Notes: generated from the sequence alone by a model not told the origin. 64,000 bases of DNA from Chloroflexota bacterium (GCA_016866215.1 VGNE01000005.1:1-64000), one strand, 5' to 3'. Counted from the stretch's first letter, positions 52,203 through 60,771 are shown. A program made the numbers and translations.

Positions 52203-53018
52203 ATGAAAATCCTATATATTCTTGCTGCGATCTTCGCAGCCCTGATCCTCATCGGCTGGATCGGATCGAACGTACAACCCAAATCCTTTTCAATGCCCGC
52301 GCTTCAAAAAATCGATACAAAAACTGTTCCGCTTCCAAGTGGCTTGCCAGTACCCGTTGAACGCTTTTATCGCACTGTGTATGGTGACAAGATCCCAGTG
52401 ATCGATACCGCCGTGTTCGTCGGGCGCGGACGGATTCGTCCGTTTGGGGTCTGGCTCCCTGCTCGTTTTGTCTTTGTCCATAATGCTGGAAAGGATTACC
52501 GCCACTATATTGAGGCGACATTTTTTGGAATGCCTTTCCTAAAAGTAAACGAAGGCTATCTGGATGGCGAAAGTTTTTTTGAGAGTCCGATGGGTACATT
52601 CTATGATGACCCCAACACCAACCAGGGCGCGAATCTGGCCGTTTGGGCGGAGGCGGGGTGGTTCCCTTCGATCTGGCTGACCGATTCCCGGGTCCGCTGG
52701 GAGGCGGTGGATGAGAACACCACTTTGTTGTTCGTGCCGTTCGAAGATCAAGTCGAGAATTTTGTCGTGCGTTTCAATCCACAAACTGGTTTGATCGATA
52801 CGATGGAAGGCATGCGCTATCGCGAAGCCGGCGATGGCAAATCCAAGGTCCTATGGATCACGCGCAATGAACCCGGGAACACGCTGCCGGATATGAAGAT
52901 CAGCGCGGTCGGTTCCGCCACCTGGCTGGATCGGGGCAGTCCCTGGGCATATTTTTCACTGGAAGACACAGCCTATAACGTGGATGTCAGCGAATACATC
53001 CGCGCTCGCGGGCAATGA
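52203..53018 (+). CDS. DUF6544-like membrane-anchored protein
   Basis: A 271-residue protein with one N-terminal membrane anchor (ILYILAAIFAALILIGWIG) and a soluble domain resembling DUF6544: LPVPVERFYRTVYG, RIRPFGVWLPARFVFVHNAG, YRHYIEATFFGMPFLKVNEG, AEAGWFPSIWL and RFNPQTGLIDTMEGMRYR. Function unknown. The domain is on the outer face if the anchor is a signal-anchor. It follows the DUF4386-like gene after 23 bases. Confidence 0.7.
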   Translation: MKILYILAAIFAALILIGWIGSNVQPKSFSMPALQKIDTKTVPLPSGLPVPVERFYRTVYGDKIPVIDTAVFVGRGRIRPFGVWLPARFVFVHNAGKDYRHYIEATFFGMPFLKVNEGYLDGESFFESPMGTFYDDPNTNQGANLAVWAEAGWFPSIWLTDSRVRWEAVDENTTLLFVPFEDQVENFVVRFNPQTGLIDTMEGMRYREAGDGKSKVLWITRNEPGNTLPDMKISAVGSATWLDRGSPWAYFSLEDTAYNVDVSEYIRARGQ

Positions 53019-53044
53019 GCATCCAAAAATAGAAAAGAGGCAAG

Positions 53045-53776
53045 ATGACAACTGCAAATGTTTCCAACAACGGCTCTGAACAAACGATTTCCCACTCGGT
53101 CGGGTTCTATACGGCGATCTTCACTGTGATCATGACGGTGGTCACGTTCGGCTTTGCGATCACCGCCATTCCCATTTCTGGAGCAAACTGCGGCGATCTT
53201 TGCATCGAGTATCCATACTTGAATACTTTATCGCAATTTCCAAAGGATTATCTCTGGATGCCGCTTGCGATCATCCTGACGCTATCCTATTTGGTGCCGA
53301 TGGTTTCCATCCATGTGTACGCATCCAATCAAAGGAAGATCTTCAGCCAGATCGGACTGTCCTTTGCGCTCCTGGCAACAATGGTCCTGGTAGGTGATTA
53401 TTTTGTACAGTTCTCGGTCGTCCCGATCAGTCTGATGAGCGGGGAAACAGAAGGGATCACCTTGTTGACGCAATACAACGCGCACGGTATTTTCATCGTT
53501 CTGGAGGAATTGGGCTATCTGCTGATGAGCCTCTCCTTCCTATTCATGGCGCCTGTGTTCATCAACAAGACCCGCCTGGAAGCTGCTGTCCGTTGGGTAT
53601 TTATCATCAGTTTCCTTCTGACCGTCCTTGCCCTAACCTTGATCTCGATCAATTATGGGCTGGATCGACAGGATCGTTTTGAGGTTGCGGTAATCTCCAT
53701 CGATTGGCTGGTGTTGATCGTCAATGGAGTGCTGTTGAGTATGGTGTTCAAGCGGCAACTGATAAAAACCAAATAA
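53045..53776 (+). CDS. Seven-segment membrane protein of unknown family
   Basis: A 243-residue protein with about seven hydrophobic segments (FYTAIFTVIMTVVTFGFAIT, WMPLAIILTLSYLVPMVSI, IGLSFALLATMVLVGDYFVQ and others) and a Cys pair (NCGDLCIEYP) in the first outer loop. No family was recognised with confidence. It is the last gene of the operon, 26 bases after its neighbour with GAGGCAAG before the ATG, and is followed by a repeat and a terminator. Confidence 0.75.
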   Translation: MTTANVSNNGSEQTISHSVGFYTAIFTVIMTVVTFGFAITAIPISGANCGDLCIEYPYLNTLSQFPKDYLWMPLAIILTLSYLVPMVSIHVYASNQRKIFSQIGLSFALLATMVLVGDYFVQFSVVPISLMSGETEGITLLTQYNAHGIFIVLEELGYLLMSLSFLFMAPVFINKTRLEAAVRWVFIISFLLTVLALTLISINYGLDRQDRFEVAVISIDWLVLIVNGVLLSMVFKRQLIKTK

Positions 53777-53782
53777 TCGGCA

Positions 53783-53852
53783 ACTCGTTTTATACATCAC
53801 AACCGCAATCGGATCTGCCCAGCGGGGTACATATCGGGTATACGGGTATAAA
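53783..53852 (+). repeat. Recombinase-tail repeat, copy 3
   Basis: CTGCCCAGCGGGGTACATAT (53806-53825) leads into GGGTATACGGGTATAAATT. On the minus strand it reads IYTRIPDMYPAGQIRLRL then a stop. Similarity to copy 2 extends over about 70 bases. It lies just past the end of the eight-gene operon. Confidence 0.65.
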
Positions 53853-53910
53853 TTCAGACCTCAAAATTTGGTACCCGCCAAATAGAGAATAAAAATCGAA
53901 AAACGAATGA

Positions 53911-53940
53911 ACACCCCCACGTATAGGGGTGTTTTCGCTT
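53911..53940 (+). terminator. Intrinsic terminator of the 47-53.8 kb operon
   Basis: ACACCCC (53911-53917) and GGGGTGT (53926-53932) form a stem followed by TTTCGCTT. It lies 135 bases after the last gene. Confidence 0.65.
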
Positions 53941-54056
53941 AAAACATTCCCATAAACAATCAATCCACTTGTTGCTGTCTATCGACAGCTTATCCAATCC
54001 TAGACCCTGCCTGCTTTATACTGATCTTAGAAATCCACCACTAAAAGCAGGTTCCT

Positions 54057-54786
54057 ATGCAGAATTATTCAACCGTTCTAGATCAAACCACATGGGGAAT
54101 CCATCTCAACTCCGGGGCACTTCGCCTCCCCACCGAACCCTCCTTCCTGGCTTACTCAACTTCAGCAGCAAGACTGGCAACGGAGAGGAGTTGTCCTATG
54201 GGATGCAATTCTTCACATTGTTGCTCATCTCTATGCAGAATCTGCGCTTGAACTTCTTGAGTACCTGCAAGATAATGATACATGGAAGACGGAAGGTCTG
54301 GTCATCAGCTCGCCAGCTTTCCAACTCTCCACCAATAACACAAGCACTCCATCTACAAAGGTTGGAAGAGATTGGGTGCTGAAAAACCAAATAGAACTTG
54401 TCCCAAATCAAGTACAGACCCTTTTTGAATTCCTCTCAGCACAAGAGAGCTTGTTGAAACGCATTTCATCGTATGACAAAGAAGATGCGAAACAAGCCCT
54501 CAGTAAGGTTTATCGGCTTATCGCTGACTACGGCAGAAAAGTACGGGAACGAAAAGGAGCCAGAGAACTGATTGAAAACAGGGAGCCGAAGGTTATACCC
54601 ACCTCGATCCCACGCGGTAGTTATTTCACGGTTTATCAGGCTGCACAGGTTTGCCATGTCACCTCAAAACAGATCAGAACCTGGGTCAGAAAAGGCAAAC
54701 TTAAGGCATTCGATCTGCTAGGATTGGGACTCATTATTGAAGCCGATAAGCTAAATGAATTCCTATACAAGAAGGCTCATGTTTAG
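54057..54786 (+). pseudogene. Frameshifted HTH (MerR/excisionase-type) DNA-binding protein
   Basis: The 3' part (from 54376, GTG) is open and encodes an excisionase-like HTH: SYFTVYQAAQVCHVTSKQIR, TWVRKGKLKAFDLLG, IIEADKLNEFL. The same frame extends upstream as LTQLQQQDWQRRGVVLWDAI, HIVAHLYAESALELLEYLQ and KTEGLVISSPAF, coding-quality sequence without a start. The ATG at 54057 (MQNYSTVLDQTTWG) is in another frame, and the join needs a one-base shift before about 54150. If repaired the protein has about 240 residues. It may have regulated a mobile element, or the shift may be a sequencing error. Confidence 0.55.
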
Positions 54787-54947
54787 CATTAAAATCAATG
54801 ACTGTTAATTGTTCATAAGGGCTTCAAGTGTAGTAAAAGGTTGCCTCGGCTCCATCACTTCATTAAGTGAACTCTTATGATCCTTCCGTCTCATCATCCG
54901 ACTCTACTGATTAATTCAGAGTATATATAACCTGCAATAATCAGCTA

Positions 54948-55538
54948 TTACTCAGCACTACTAAGCAGTTCCTTCCAAAGGGAGCTAAGCCCCAACCGAG
55001 TAACCCATTCCTGAATATAGACTAAATCGATCTGCTTCTTTTTCGCCTGCAAGATGGCAGCAATATCACGAGAATGCTTCGGCTGTTGACTGATGCTGAA
55101 GTAGAGTAACTTGTATAGGATCAAATCTTCCGGCGAATGAACATATACTCGCCCAATCGGTGGCCCATAGTCCACGCGTTGCCTTCGCTGGAAGGCACTA
55201 AGACGGAGTTCATCCCCTTGGCGTACCGGATATAAGTCCGCCTTGAATCCGCTATGCATGTGAATAGCATTGATGGGAATATCTGCCCTATCTTCTAGGA
55301 TTGTACCCAGAATAATCTCGGCAGGAACCAACATGTCTCTTTTTTCAAGTTCTTTGGAGAATTTTTGGATCGACCCAATAGGCAGGTTGATCACAATATC
55401 AATATCCTGGGTTGCTCTTGGCTCACCCCAGGCCCACTCGGCAATCGCACCACCAATGAGATAATCGACATGTGCAGCCTTCAATGCATCCAGCATCAAT
55501 TTGAGAAAGTCAACAATGTCCAATGTTTGTTTTGTCAT
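54948..55538 (-). CDS. Nucleotidyltransferase-fold protein, probable TA-type toxin or enzyme
   Basis: A 196-residue protein of the nucleotidyltransferase superfamily. The catalytic pattern is YLIGGAIAEWAWGEPRATQDIDIVI, with the GG motif and the DxD metal pair, and later HSPEDLILYKLLYFSISQQP, then KHSRDIAAIL. The family is close to proteins annotated as nucleotidyltransferases in toxin-antitoxin or resistance settings. It overlaps by four bases with an HTH protein encoded upstream, the arrangement of a two-gene module. It is different from the AbiEii protein at 6697-7500. Activity is inferred. Confidence 0.7.
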   Translation of the reverse strand: MTKQTLDIVDFLKLMLDALKAAHVDYLIGGAIAEWAWGEPRATQDIDIVINLPIGSIQKFSKELEKRDMLVPAEIILGTILEDRADIPINAIHMHSGFKADLYPVRQGDELRLSAFQRRQRVDYGPPIGRVYVHSPEDLILYKLLYFSISQQPKHSRDIAAILQAKKKQIDLVYIQEWVTRLGLSSLWKELLSSAE

Positions 55539-56071
55539 AGCCTGTAGGCTCGCTCCAATGCCATGAGATTTGCTTCTGTTAGCGAAAGATTGGGATTGTC
55601 ATGGCGAATGCGAAAGGCAACCACCTTGCGTGCCGTGTCACTGATTGAGCAGCCTTGCCGAAAACGATCTGCCAAGGTTAGCCGGTGATAGATCTCAATC
55701 TGGCGAGCATCTACTTCTTTTACACTGCTACGCAGGATCTTTTGGAGTTCTGAAGATATGGCAGGCTGCCCTTCAAGATAATAGCCGGTTTGAGGTTTGT
55801 TGCGGTTGTAAGATAATGTAAAACCTGCTGCCTTGAATGCTTTTTTTATCACTTGCATGTCGCGATAGAAGGTATCCTCCCAAGCAGAAACGCCAAAACA
55901 ATCTTTTCCGAGCCGCAGTTCTACCCGTTTCATGAGCTGGGTTCTTGTGAGGTAGCGCTCATGCCAAAGTATCTGTAAGAGAGCAGATCGGCGCCCAGTG
56001 GTAAGGTCACGCTGAATGGCATCCTGTAAGATAATTCCCTGAGCTTTTGTGTAAGAGAGGTTCTGGCTCAT
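55535..56071 (-). CDS. HTH protein paired with the nucleotidyltransferase
   Basis: A 178-residue protein with a helical N-terminus. GRRSALLQILWHERYLTRTQ-LMKRVE looks like a winged-helix or HTH_11 DNA-binding segment, followed by EDTFYRDMQVIKKAFKAAGF typical of transcriptional regulators that precede a WYL domain, but there is no WYL domain. The remainder is helical (SSVKEVDARQIEIYHRLTLA). Its stop overlaps the nucleotidyltransferase start, so it probably represses the pair and may act as antitoxin. Confidence 0.6.
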   Translation of the reverse strand: MSQNLSYTKAQGIILQDAIQRDLTTGRRSALLQILWHERYLTRTQLMKRVELRLGKDCFGVSAWEDTFYRDMQVIKKAFKAAGFTLSYNRNKPQTGYYLEGQPAISSELQKILRSSVKEVDARQIEIYHRLTLADRFRQGCSISDTARKVVAFRIRHDNPNLSLTEANLMALERAYRL

Positions 56072-56169
56072 AAGAATATTATAACTGATTTATAAATCAG
56101 TATCAATAGTGAATGTAAGAGATCGATATTGGACAAATGCAGACAGATTTCTTTATTAAAGTTGGACAC

Positions 56170-56237
56170 ATAACCGCCACGCGTGGCACATATCTGGTAT
56201 GCGGGTATAAATTTCGTAGACGAACGTAGGCGGCACG
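56170..56237 (+). repeat. Recombinase-tail repeat, copy 4
   Basis: CGTGGCACATATCTGGTATG leads into CGGGTATAAATTTCG and ACGAACGTAGGCGGCACG. On the minus strand it reads FVYEIYTRIPDMCHAWRL and stops soon after. The last part matches copy 2 over TACGAACGTAGGCGGCA (one base different). Confidence 0.65.
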
Positions 56238-56424
56238 TAGGCGCCGAAAATATACGAAATTTCTCGTATTCTTAATTTCAACACTGGTTTGCAGGTCAGG
56301 TAAAGATGAACAGCAGTGGAGGTTTACTCCGCTGCTTTTGTTTTTATGTACTTGCCCAACTTTACTTCCGGTCTGCAAACCAGAAAAAAAACAACGAATC
56401 TGCCCTATGTGTGGCTATGAACCG

Positions 56425-56538
56425 GTGAGTCTCTCGGCGCGGGCGTATCATCGCATTCTCAAACTCGCATGCACGATCGCGGACCTGGCGGGCAGCGCCT
56501 CAATCCAGCAGGCCCACATTGCTGAGGCGTTGCAGTAA
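56425..56538 (+). pseudogene. C-terminal scrap of a YifB/ComM-type Mg-chelatase-like ATPase
   Basis: [20 protein letters not shown] then [16 protein letters not shown] is the conserved C-terminal helix bundle of YifB/ComM. Only about 37 codons remain; the ATPase domain is absent, and the upstream codons ([13 protein letters not shown]) are unrelated. It is a remnant left by a deletion or insertion at a yifB locus. Confidence 0.75.
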
Positions 56539-56566
56539 CGTCCGAAGTTGATGATGGGGTGATTTT

Positions 56567-56607
56567 TTACGGCTACAAATTTAACATTCGAGCATAGGCG
56601 GCAGAAA
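56567..56607 (+). repeat. Recombinase-tail repeat, copy 5 (diverged)
   Basis: TACGGCTACAAATTTAACATTCGAGCATAGGCGGCAG resembles the right half of copies 2 and 4 (TATAAATTTCGT..ACGAACGTAGGCGGCAG) with several changes. On the minus strand the frame is broken by a stop. Confidence 0.4.
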
Positions 56608-56639
56608 AGTACGGTTTTTTGGGCGTTTTTCCTCTGGGA

Positions 56640-57020
56640 ACTGAGTGACACGCCGATCAGCTTATCAATCAAAAGTAGTTGAGACTTTTCTCTGCTATTT
56701 TTGATTCATTTTCTCCACTAACCTTCAAACTCTGATATTTGCACCGAATTACCAATCGCGACTCAAGAAAAACCCAGTCGCATCCTGAAAGATGGAGCAC
56801 AACACTCTGCCAGAGGGGAACAAATTACTGATACAGAAGGGCGTGCTGGCATTTGCACATCCATTCACCGCCACTCAACTTGTTGATGTGGTTTGAAGTA
56901 AAAGCATCCTGTTTGCCCAGACAGCAAATCAACCGAGATTGTTTGGTTCCTTCGGATAAGTGAAGGCGGGGGCGCGCTCAACCAATATGCGAAGGCGAAT
57001 GTGGTCGAAATTGCTGGACC
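56640..57020. other. Stretch without a complete gene
   Basis: Only a short terminal frame is visible (EIVWFLRISEGGGALNQYAK then ANVVEIAGP and stop, 56928-57022), which may be the end of a lost gene. Nothing else in the stretch was recognised. Confidence 0.4.
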
Positions 57021-58022
57021 CTAATCTGTGCCCGCTCTAGCAGTTGCAGATCGCGTTAACAACCCGACGACCCAGTTGAGTCCTAGATAAATCCCGTAGA
57101 TGAGGAACACAATCAAGTAATCAAGAATGGGGATGCGAATGACCTCATTGATCTGGTTGAAACGTCCCATGATCCCGTAACTGGTCACAACGGCGGCCAC
57201 GAACACCGTGGCGAGTCCGCGTTTGACCCAGGTGTTCAAGTCCACCCCGTACATTTGGGTCAGCACGACCATCGCGCCAAAACCAAAGGCGAACATCGAC
57301 CACATTTCCTGTCCCTGAAAGACGGCTACGGCCACGGCATGGATCAACACAAAAGCCTCAAGGAAGAACGTCCACCACTTGTTAAGGTGGGCGCGATTAA
57401 ACAACAGGATAGATTGAGCGATGATGAGAAAGTTGTAGTAGAAACCCATCAAGTGGCCGACCGTGTCAACGGTGGGGTGATACCAGTAATCGTAGATGAT
57501 CGCCTATGAAAAGATGTAGCCATGATAGCGCTTGATGATCTCCATAAAACCCTGGTGAAACTTGAACTTTTTTCCGAAGATCAATCCTCTGCGCGGCGTT
57601 TCGAGAATGATGATAAAGATCAGCATGAGAGCCACCGAACCGAGCGCGGTGATTTCTGGCATATCCTGCGCGAGGCCATCGTAAAAAAGTTGCGTCTGAA
57701 CGATGTGCAGTAGCGAAAAGACCACGTTCACCGCGATCATCGCCCAGTTGAATCAGCGCAGGTCGTTGGAGTATTTTGGCTTCTCGCGGCGCGCGTACCA
57801 AATGATGCCCCATGCCAGCAGGTTGTGCAAAATGTAGCCGAGTCAGGCAGTCAGGCGCGCCATGTCGCTTCTTTCGACCAGGCGTCAGGGATAGACACAC
57901 GGGACAGTGTGGCCGACAATCTCAAAACGCGTCAAGCTGGCGGCGGTGATGCCGATGATGGCAGTCAGCGCGGCAGATGCGAACACGCCGATCCAGATAT
58001 ATTTCAACGATGAATTTTTTAT
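57021..58022 (-). pseudogene. Integral membrane protein gene with four in-frame stops
   Basis: One frame of 334 codons runs without a frameshift and encodes a polytopic membrane protein (LHNLLAWGIIWYARREKPKY, MIAVNVVFSLLHIVQTQLFY, WWTFFLEAFVLIHAVAVAVF). It contains stops at 57885-57887, 57843-57845, 57753-57755 (all TGA) and 57504-57506 (TAG). Each stop sits where tryptophan fits well (FNWAM follows the third). The expected start reads ATA at 58022 where ATG would fit. All five changes are G to A on the coding strand, since TGG is used at about ten other Trp sites. The gene is non-functional as read. Family not recognised. Confidence 0.7.
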
Positions 58023-58050
58023 TGCAACCTCGATAGATACATATGCGGGA

Positions 58051-58442
58051 CTAAAATCCCCGCCGCTGGCCTGACCAGGGGGCGGGCGCGCCGTTTCGGA
58101 ATTCTTCCACACTCGGAGCGCGCAGTTGGACGAGTCGCCATGTGCCGCACAGATAACTTAAGATGAGCAGGGCGATGAACGTGTAGAGACTGCCTGCAAA
58201 GAAACCGAGCGTCAGCATGGCGATCGTCCAAAGGATGGCGGCGGGCAGGGACTTTTCGCGGTAGATGATCCACATCGAGAAGAGTGTGAAGCCCGTGTAC
58301 AAGTCCACGAGCGAGACAATGCCCCACGGCAAGACGGCGAGTTGACCGCCTTCGCCCGCGAAGTCACCGATGGTGAAGCCGTAGATCAGAACGGCGGTCA
58401 TGGCGAAGAAGTCGAACAGGAAGATAATTTTGCGAGTTTCAT
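58051..58442 (-). pseudogene. DUF1475-like membrane protein with a 5' frameshift
   Basis: From 58401 the frame encodes a four-segment membrane protein: GEGGQLAVLPWGIVSLVDLY, TGFTLFSMWIIYREKS, ILWTIAMLTLGFFAGSLYTF, as in DUF1475 proteins. The probable start ATG lies at 58442 in another frame (MKLAK), and adding one A to the AAAA run at 58428-58431 gives MKLAKIIFLFDFFAM, the expected N-terminus. Translation from the internal ATG at 58401 would lose the first segment. It is co-oriented with, and just upstream of, the stop-ridden membrane gene. Confidence 0.6.
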
Positions 58443-58509
58443 TACAACACCAGAAAGATTCCCGTCACGATCTCGGCGGCGCGGCCGAGTTTTGGGGATA
58501 TGCTTCAGT

Positions 58510-58944
58510 TCACGATGACAGTCGTTCCCAGGATTCGATTTCACCAGGAATAACTTCCATCAGCGGGTGCGGCTGAACATCTGTGGCTGAGGTATTGCGC
58601 TTATGTCGCGGCGGATCGCGGCGGAGCAGTTTGTTTTGCAGGCGCGCCCACTCGTAGCGCATCTGTCCCTCTGTCACGCGGATTTTTGGGGAGGGACGCG
58701 TTACTTCGAGTTTGCGGATGTCGAAGCGATAGCTCCGCCGTTCCGCCTCCCAATACACATCCAACAGATAGGCGTTGATGGCCGCCTGCGGATCGGGCTG
58801 GGCCTTGAAGCGTTCCAGTTGAGGATGATTTTTGTAGCCGTGCGTTTGTCCCGACAGCACGGCTTGGGCTAACAATCCCTCGTGCCACAAGGCAACCAGC
58901 CCTTTGGCATCCAGGTAGGATGGATGAAGACTCCACAACCGCAT
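58510..58944 (-). CDS. Pyrimidine-dimer DNA glycosylase-like protein (Pyr_excise family)
   Basis: A 144-residue protein of the T4 endonuclease V-like family. MRLWSLHPSYLDAKGLVALW, GLLAQAVLSGQTHGYKNHPQ, LERF and the helical segment INAYLLDVYWEAERRSYRFD are typical. Enzymes of this family remove UV photoproducts and nick DNA in base-excision repair; cellular members are less well characterised. The start is ATG 58944. Its upstream neighbour is only a remnant, so the promoter must lie in or before the fused fragment. Confidence 0.85.
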   Translation of the reverse strand: MRLWSLHPSYLDAKGLVALWHEGLLAQAVLSGQTHGYKNHPQLERFKAQPDPQAAINAYLLDVYWEAERRSYRFDIRKLEVTRPSPKIRVTEGQMRYEWARLQNKLLRRDPPRHKRNTSATDVQPHPLMEVIPGEIESWERLSS

Positions 58945-58949
58945 TTTCT

Positions 58950-59042
58950 TTAGCCCAAACGTGGAATCAAAACGGGCGTGTTCTTTTTATACGCTTCGTA
59001 ATCCGCCTGCCCACCCCATTTTTTATCGGCTTTCTTCTCAAG
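58950..59042 (-). pseudogene. C-terminal remnant of a DUF1295 membrane reductase
   Basis: LEKKADKKWGGQADYEAYKK then NTPVLIPRLG and stop is the usual C-terminus of DUF1295 (steroid 5-alpha reductase-like) proteins. Only about 30 codons remain. It joins the preceding gene at about 59040 in a different frame, which marks a deletion endpoint. Confidence 0.7.
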
Positions 59043-59781
59043 CAAAGGAACGCCGCTGGTCGGTGAGGATCAGGACGCCTTCCTGCAACGGTTCGCGTTT
59101 TATCCAGGATCGTTTACGCTGGCTGGACATGGCTGGTCGGCGCAGGGCATATAGAATGCGCTCATCGGGCGCGAGATGTTCGCCAACGTAGTACTGGAAG
59201 CGATAGGGGAGCTCAAAGAATGTGTATTCGGCAGGTGTGTAGTGTTCGACCTCGGCAAAGCTGGGAGCCGGGCGGCTTAGATTCAATGGTTTCCAGGCGG
59301 GATCAACCTGGCGGTGATTATCTCGGGCTTGCTTCTGACGATAGCGTAGTGTGGCAGAATGCAAGGTTGGCTCCAACTCCGCCAGCATGAGCCATTGCCA
59401 GTGCCCCGGATACGTCCGATGTAAAATTGTGACGATTTCGGCGCGTTGCTTCTCGTTGAGTTCATCCAGGCAGTGAATTGCAAATTCGTCGGCAACAGGA
59501 GAAACCAGCAGGATGGGAGCTTCGGCGTTTCTCTGAAGCGCTCCCAGCAATCGGCTTTCCATCTCTGTATGAACGGGATGTGAGACACTGCCCAATACAA
59601 GAACAGCGAAAGGTTCATCGAACGATGTCAATGCAGTCGGAAGGATGCCCACATCAAACGGGAGGGAATCGCCGGGATACACAACCTTTTCTAACCGCAG
59701 GGTATCTGAATCTACGGCATAATACTGCCCTGTCGCACGCCCCGGTTGGACAATTTTGATTTCAAGAAGATGTTCCGTCAT
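59038..59781 (-). pseudogene. Inorganic-pyrophosphatase-like protein, 3'-truncated
   Basis: The N-terminal part resembles family I pyrophosphatase (YYAVDSDTLRLEKVVYP then LPFDVGILPTAL and FAVLVLG), but the catalytic DxDPxD aspartates are replaced (SFDEPFAVLV), so it is probably not active. The C-terminal part (YVGEHLAPDERILYALRRPA then EGVLILTDQR) looks like a bacterial PH-like domain. The frame ends at 59038, immediately after LTDQR, by fusion to the DUF1295 remnant; PH-like domains continue for 60 or more residues past this motif. The protein may still be made, but it is truncated. Confidence 0.55.
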
Positions 59782-59791
59782 GGCAAAATAA

Positions 59792-59830
59792 ATAGCCTCT
59801 ACCGAAAAAAGGGAAATCGGTAGAGGCTAT
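59792..59830. terminator. Perfect 14-bp hairpin upstream of the pyrophosphatase-like gene
   Basis: ATAGCCTCTACCGA (59792-59805) pairs exactly with TCGGTAGAGGCTAT (59817-59830). On the minus strand the stem is followed by TTATTTT and lies 11 bases before the start at 59781, so it could attenuate that gene. It may also be a stray terminator from a deleted gene. Confidence 0.55.
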
Positions 59831-59976
59831 CAGTCGGCGAAGACGGTTTTGGCGAGCCTCATCGCCAGCGGTTTGATGAATTTATTTTATCACAATCATA
59901 GGATGCTCGCCGATACGTAACCTTACAAGTACATTGAAGCGATATGGCGATTCTGAGCGCTAGCAATCACGCAACC

Positions 59977-60465
59977 TCACGACAATAATTCTGCGACGGC
60001 GTATTTCACATGGATATGGGTTGTATCGAGGAACGGTATGCCATGATATTGAGAGTCCTTCAAAATGAGCGGAAGTTCTGTTCCACCCAGGACTAAGCCC
60101 TCAATTCCCTGCTCGCTTATCATTCGATCTACAATCCCCAACAGGCGCTCACGCGTTTCAGGAAGGAGAATGCCAGGAACCAGTTCAGTCAAGTACTTGT
60201 CATGGATGTAATCCTGATCCTCAGTTCCAGGCACCGAAAGTTCGATCCCTGCTTTGGAAAATACATCTGAATAGAATTGTCCCTGCATGGTGAAACGGAT
60301 CCCAAACAAGCCGACCTTTTTCAGACCAAGCCGTACTGCTTCCTGGCGGGCGGCTTCGACGATGCTGATAAGCGGAATCGGCGACTGACGCTGAATTTCA
60401 TCGAAAACGATATGCGGAGTGTTGGCGGCTAGCAAACCGAAATCCCTGCCTGCCTGTGCCAGTTT
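59977..60465 (-). pseudogene. 5'-truncated aspartate/glutamate racemase family gene
   Basis: From about 60465 the frame matches the Asp/Glu racemase family: GLLAANTPHIVFDEIQ includes the first half-site (LAANTPH, where family members have CNTxH or ANTxH). LKKVGLFGIRFTMQGQFY and GIEGLVLGGTELPLIL follow, the latter where the second catalytic Cys often lies in GCTE and is Gly here (GGTE). The N-terminal 50 or so residues are missing, and the preceding codons (REL then CDGFPAWRHP) are unrelated. It is a remnant. Confidence 0.7.
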
Positions 60466-60771
60466 CTTCCAAATGCAAAAAACAGGATGACGCCAAGCAG
60501 GAAAGCCATCGCATAGTTCACGGGATGCCATTTTGTCCTTCATTTTTTTCCTGCGTTGCCCGCCGCGCAGTTACGAAGCGGCAAGGCAGGGTATCCACAG
60601 TGCAGGTCGGCTCGGAAACGCTGAAAAGCGGTTTTCTGCCCGATTCGATATGGGCAAAATCGCCTATTACCGAGGGGGACAAATCGTCCCAGCCCAATCG
60701 GGACGCCTGCCTCATGACAGGAGGACAGTGATTACAGCAAAATAATCATGCCAGTAAAAGGAGAATGCAAA
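60466..60771. other. Stretch without a recognisable gene
   Basis: Short frames on both strands show no family resemblance. The last 60 bases carry the promoter region and AAGGAG of the cytochrome gene. A small GC-rich hairpin (GCGTTGCCCGCCGCGCAG) is visible near 60552. Confidence 0.4.

Noticed and set aside
57021-58022. Reassignment of UGA to tryptophan, suggested by three TGA codons at Trp-like sites
   Set aside because: TGG is used for Trp throughout the same frame, TAG is also present, the start codon is damaged, and many intact genes in the window end in TGA.
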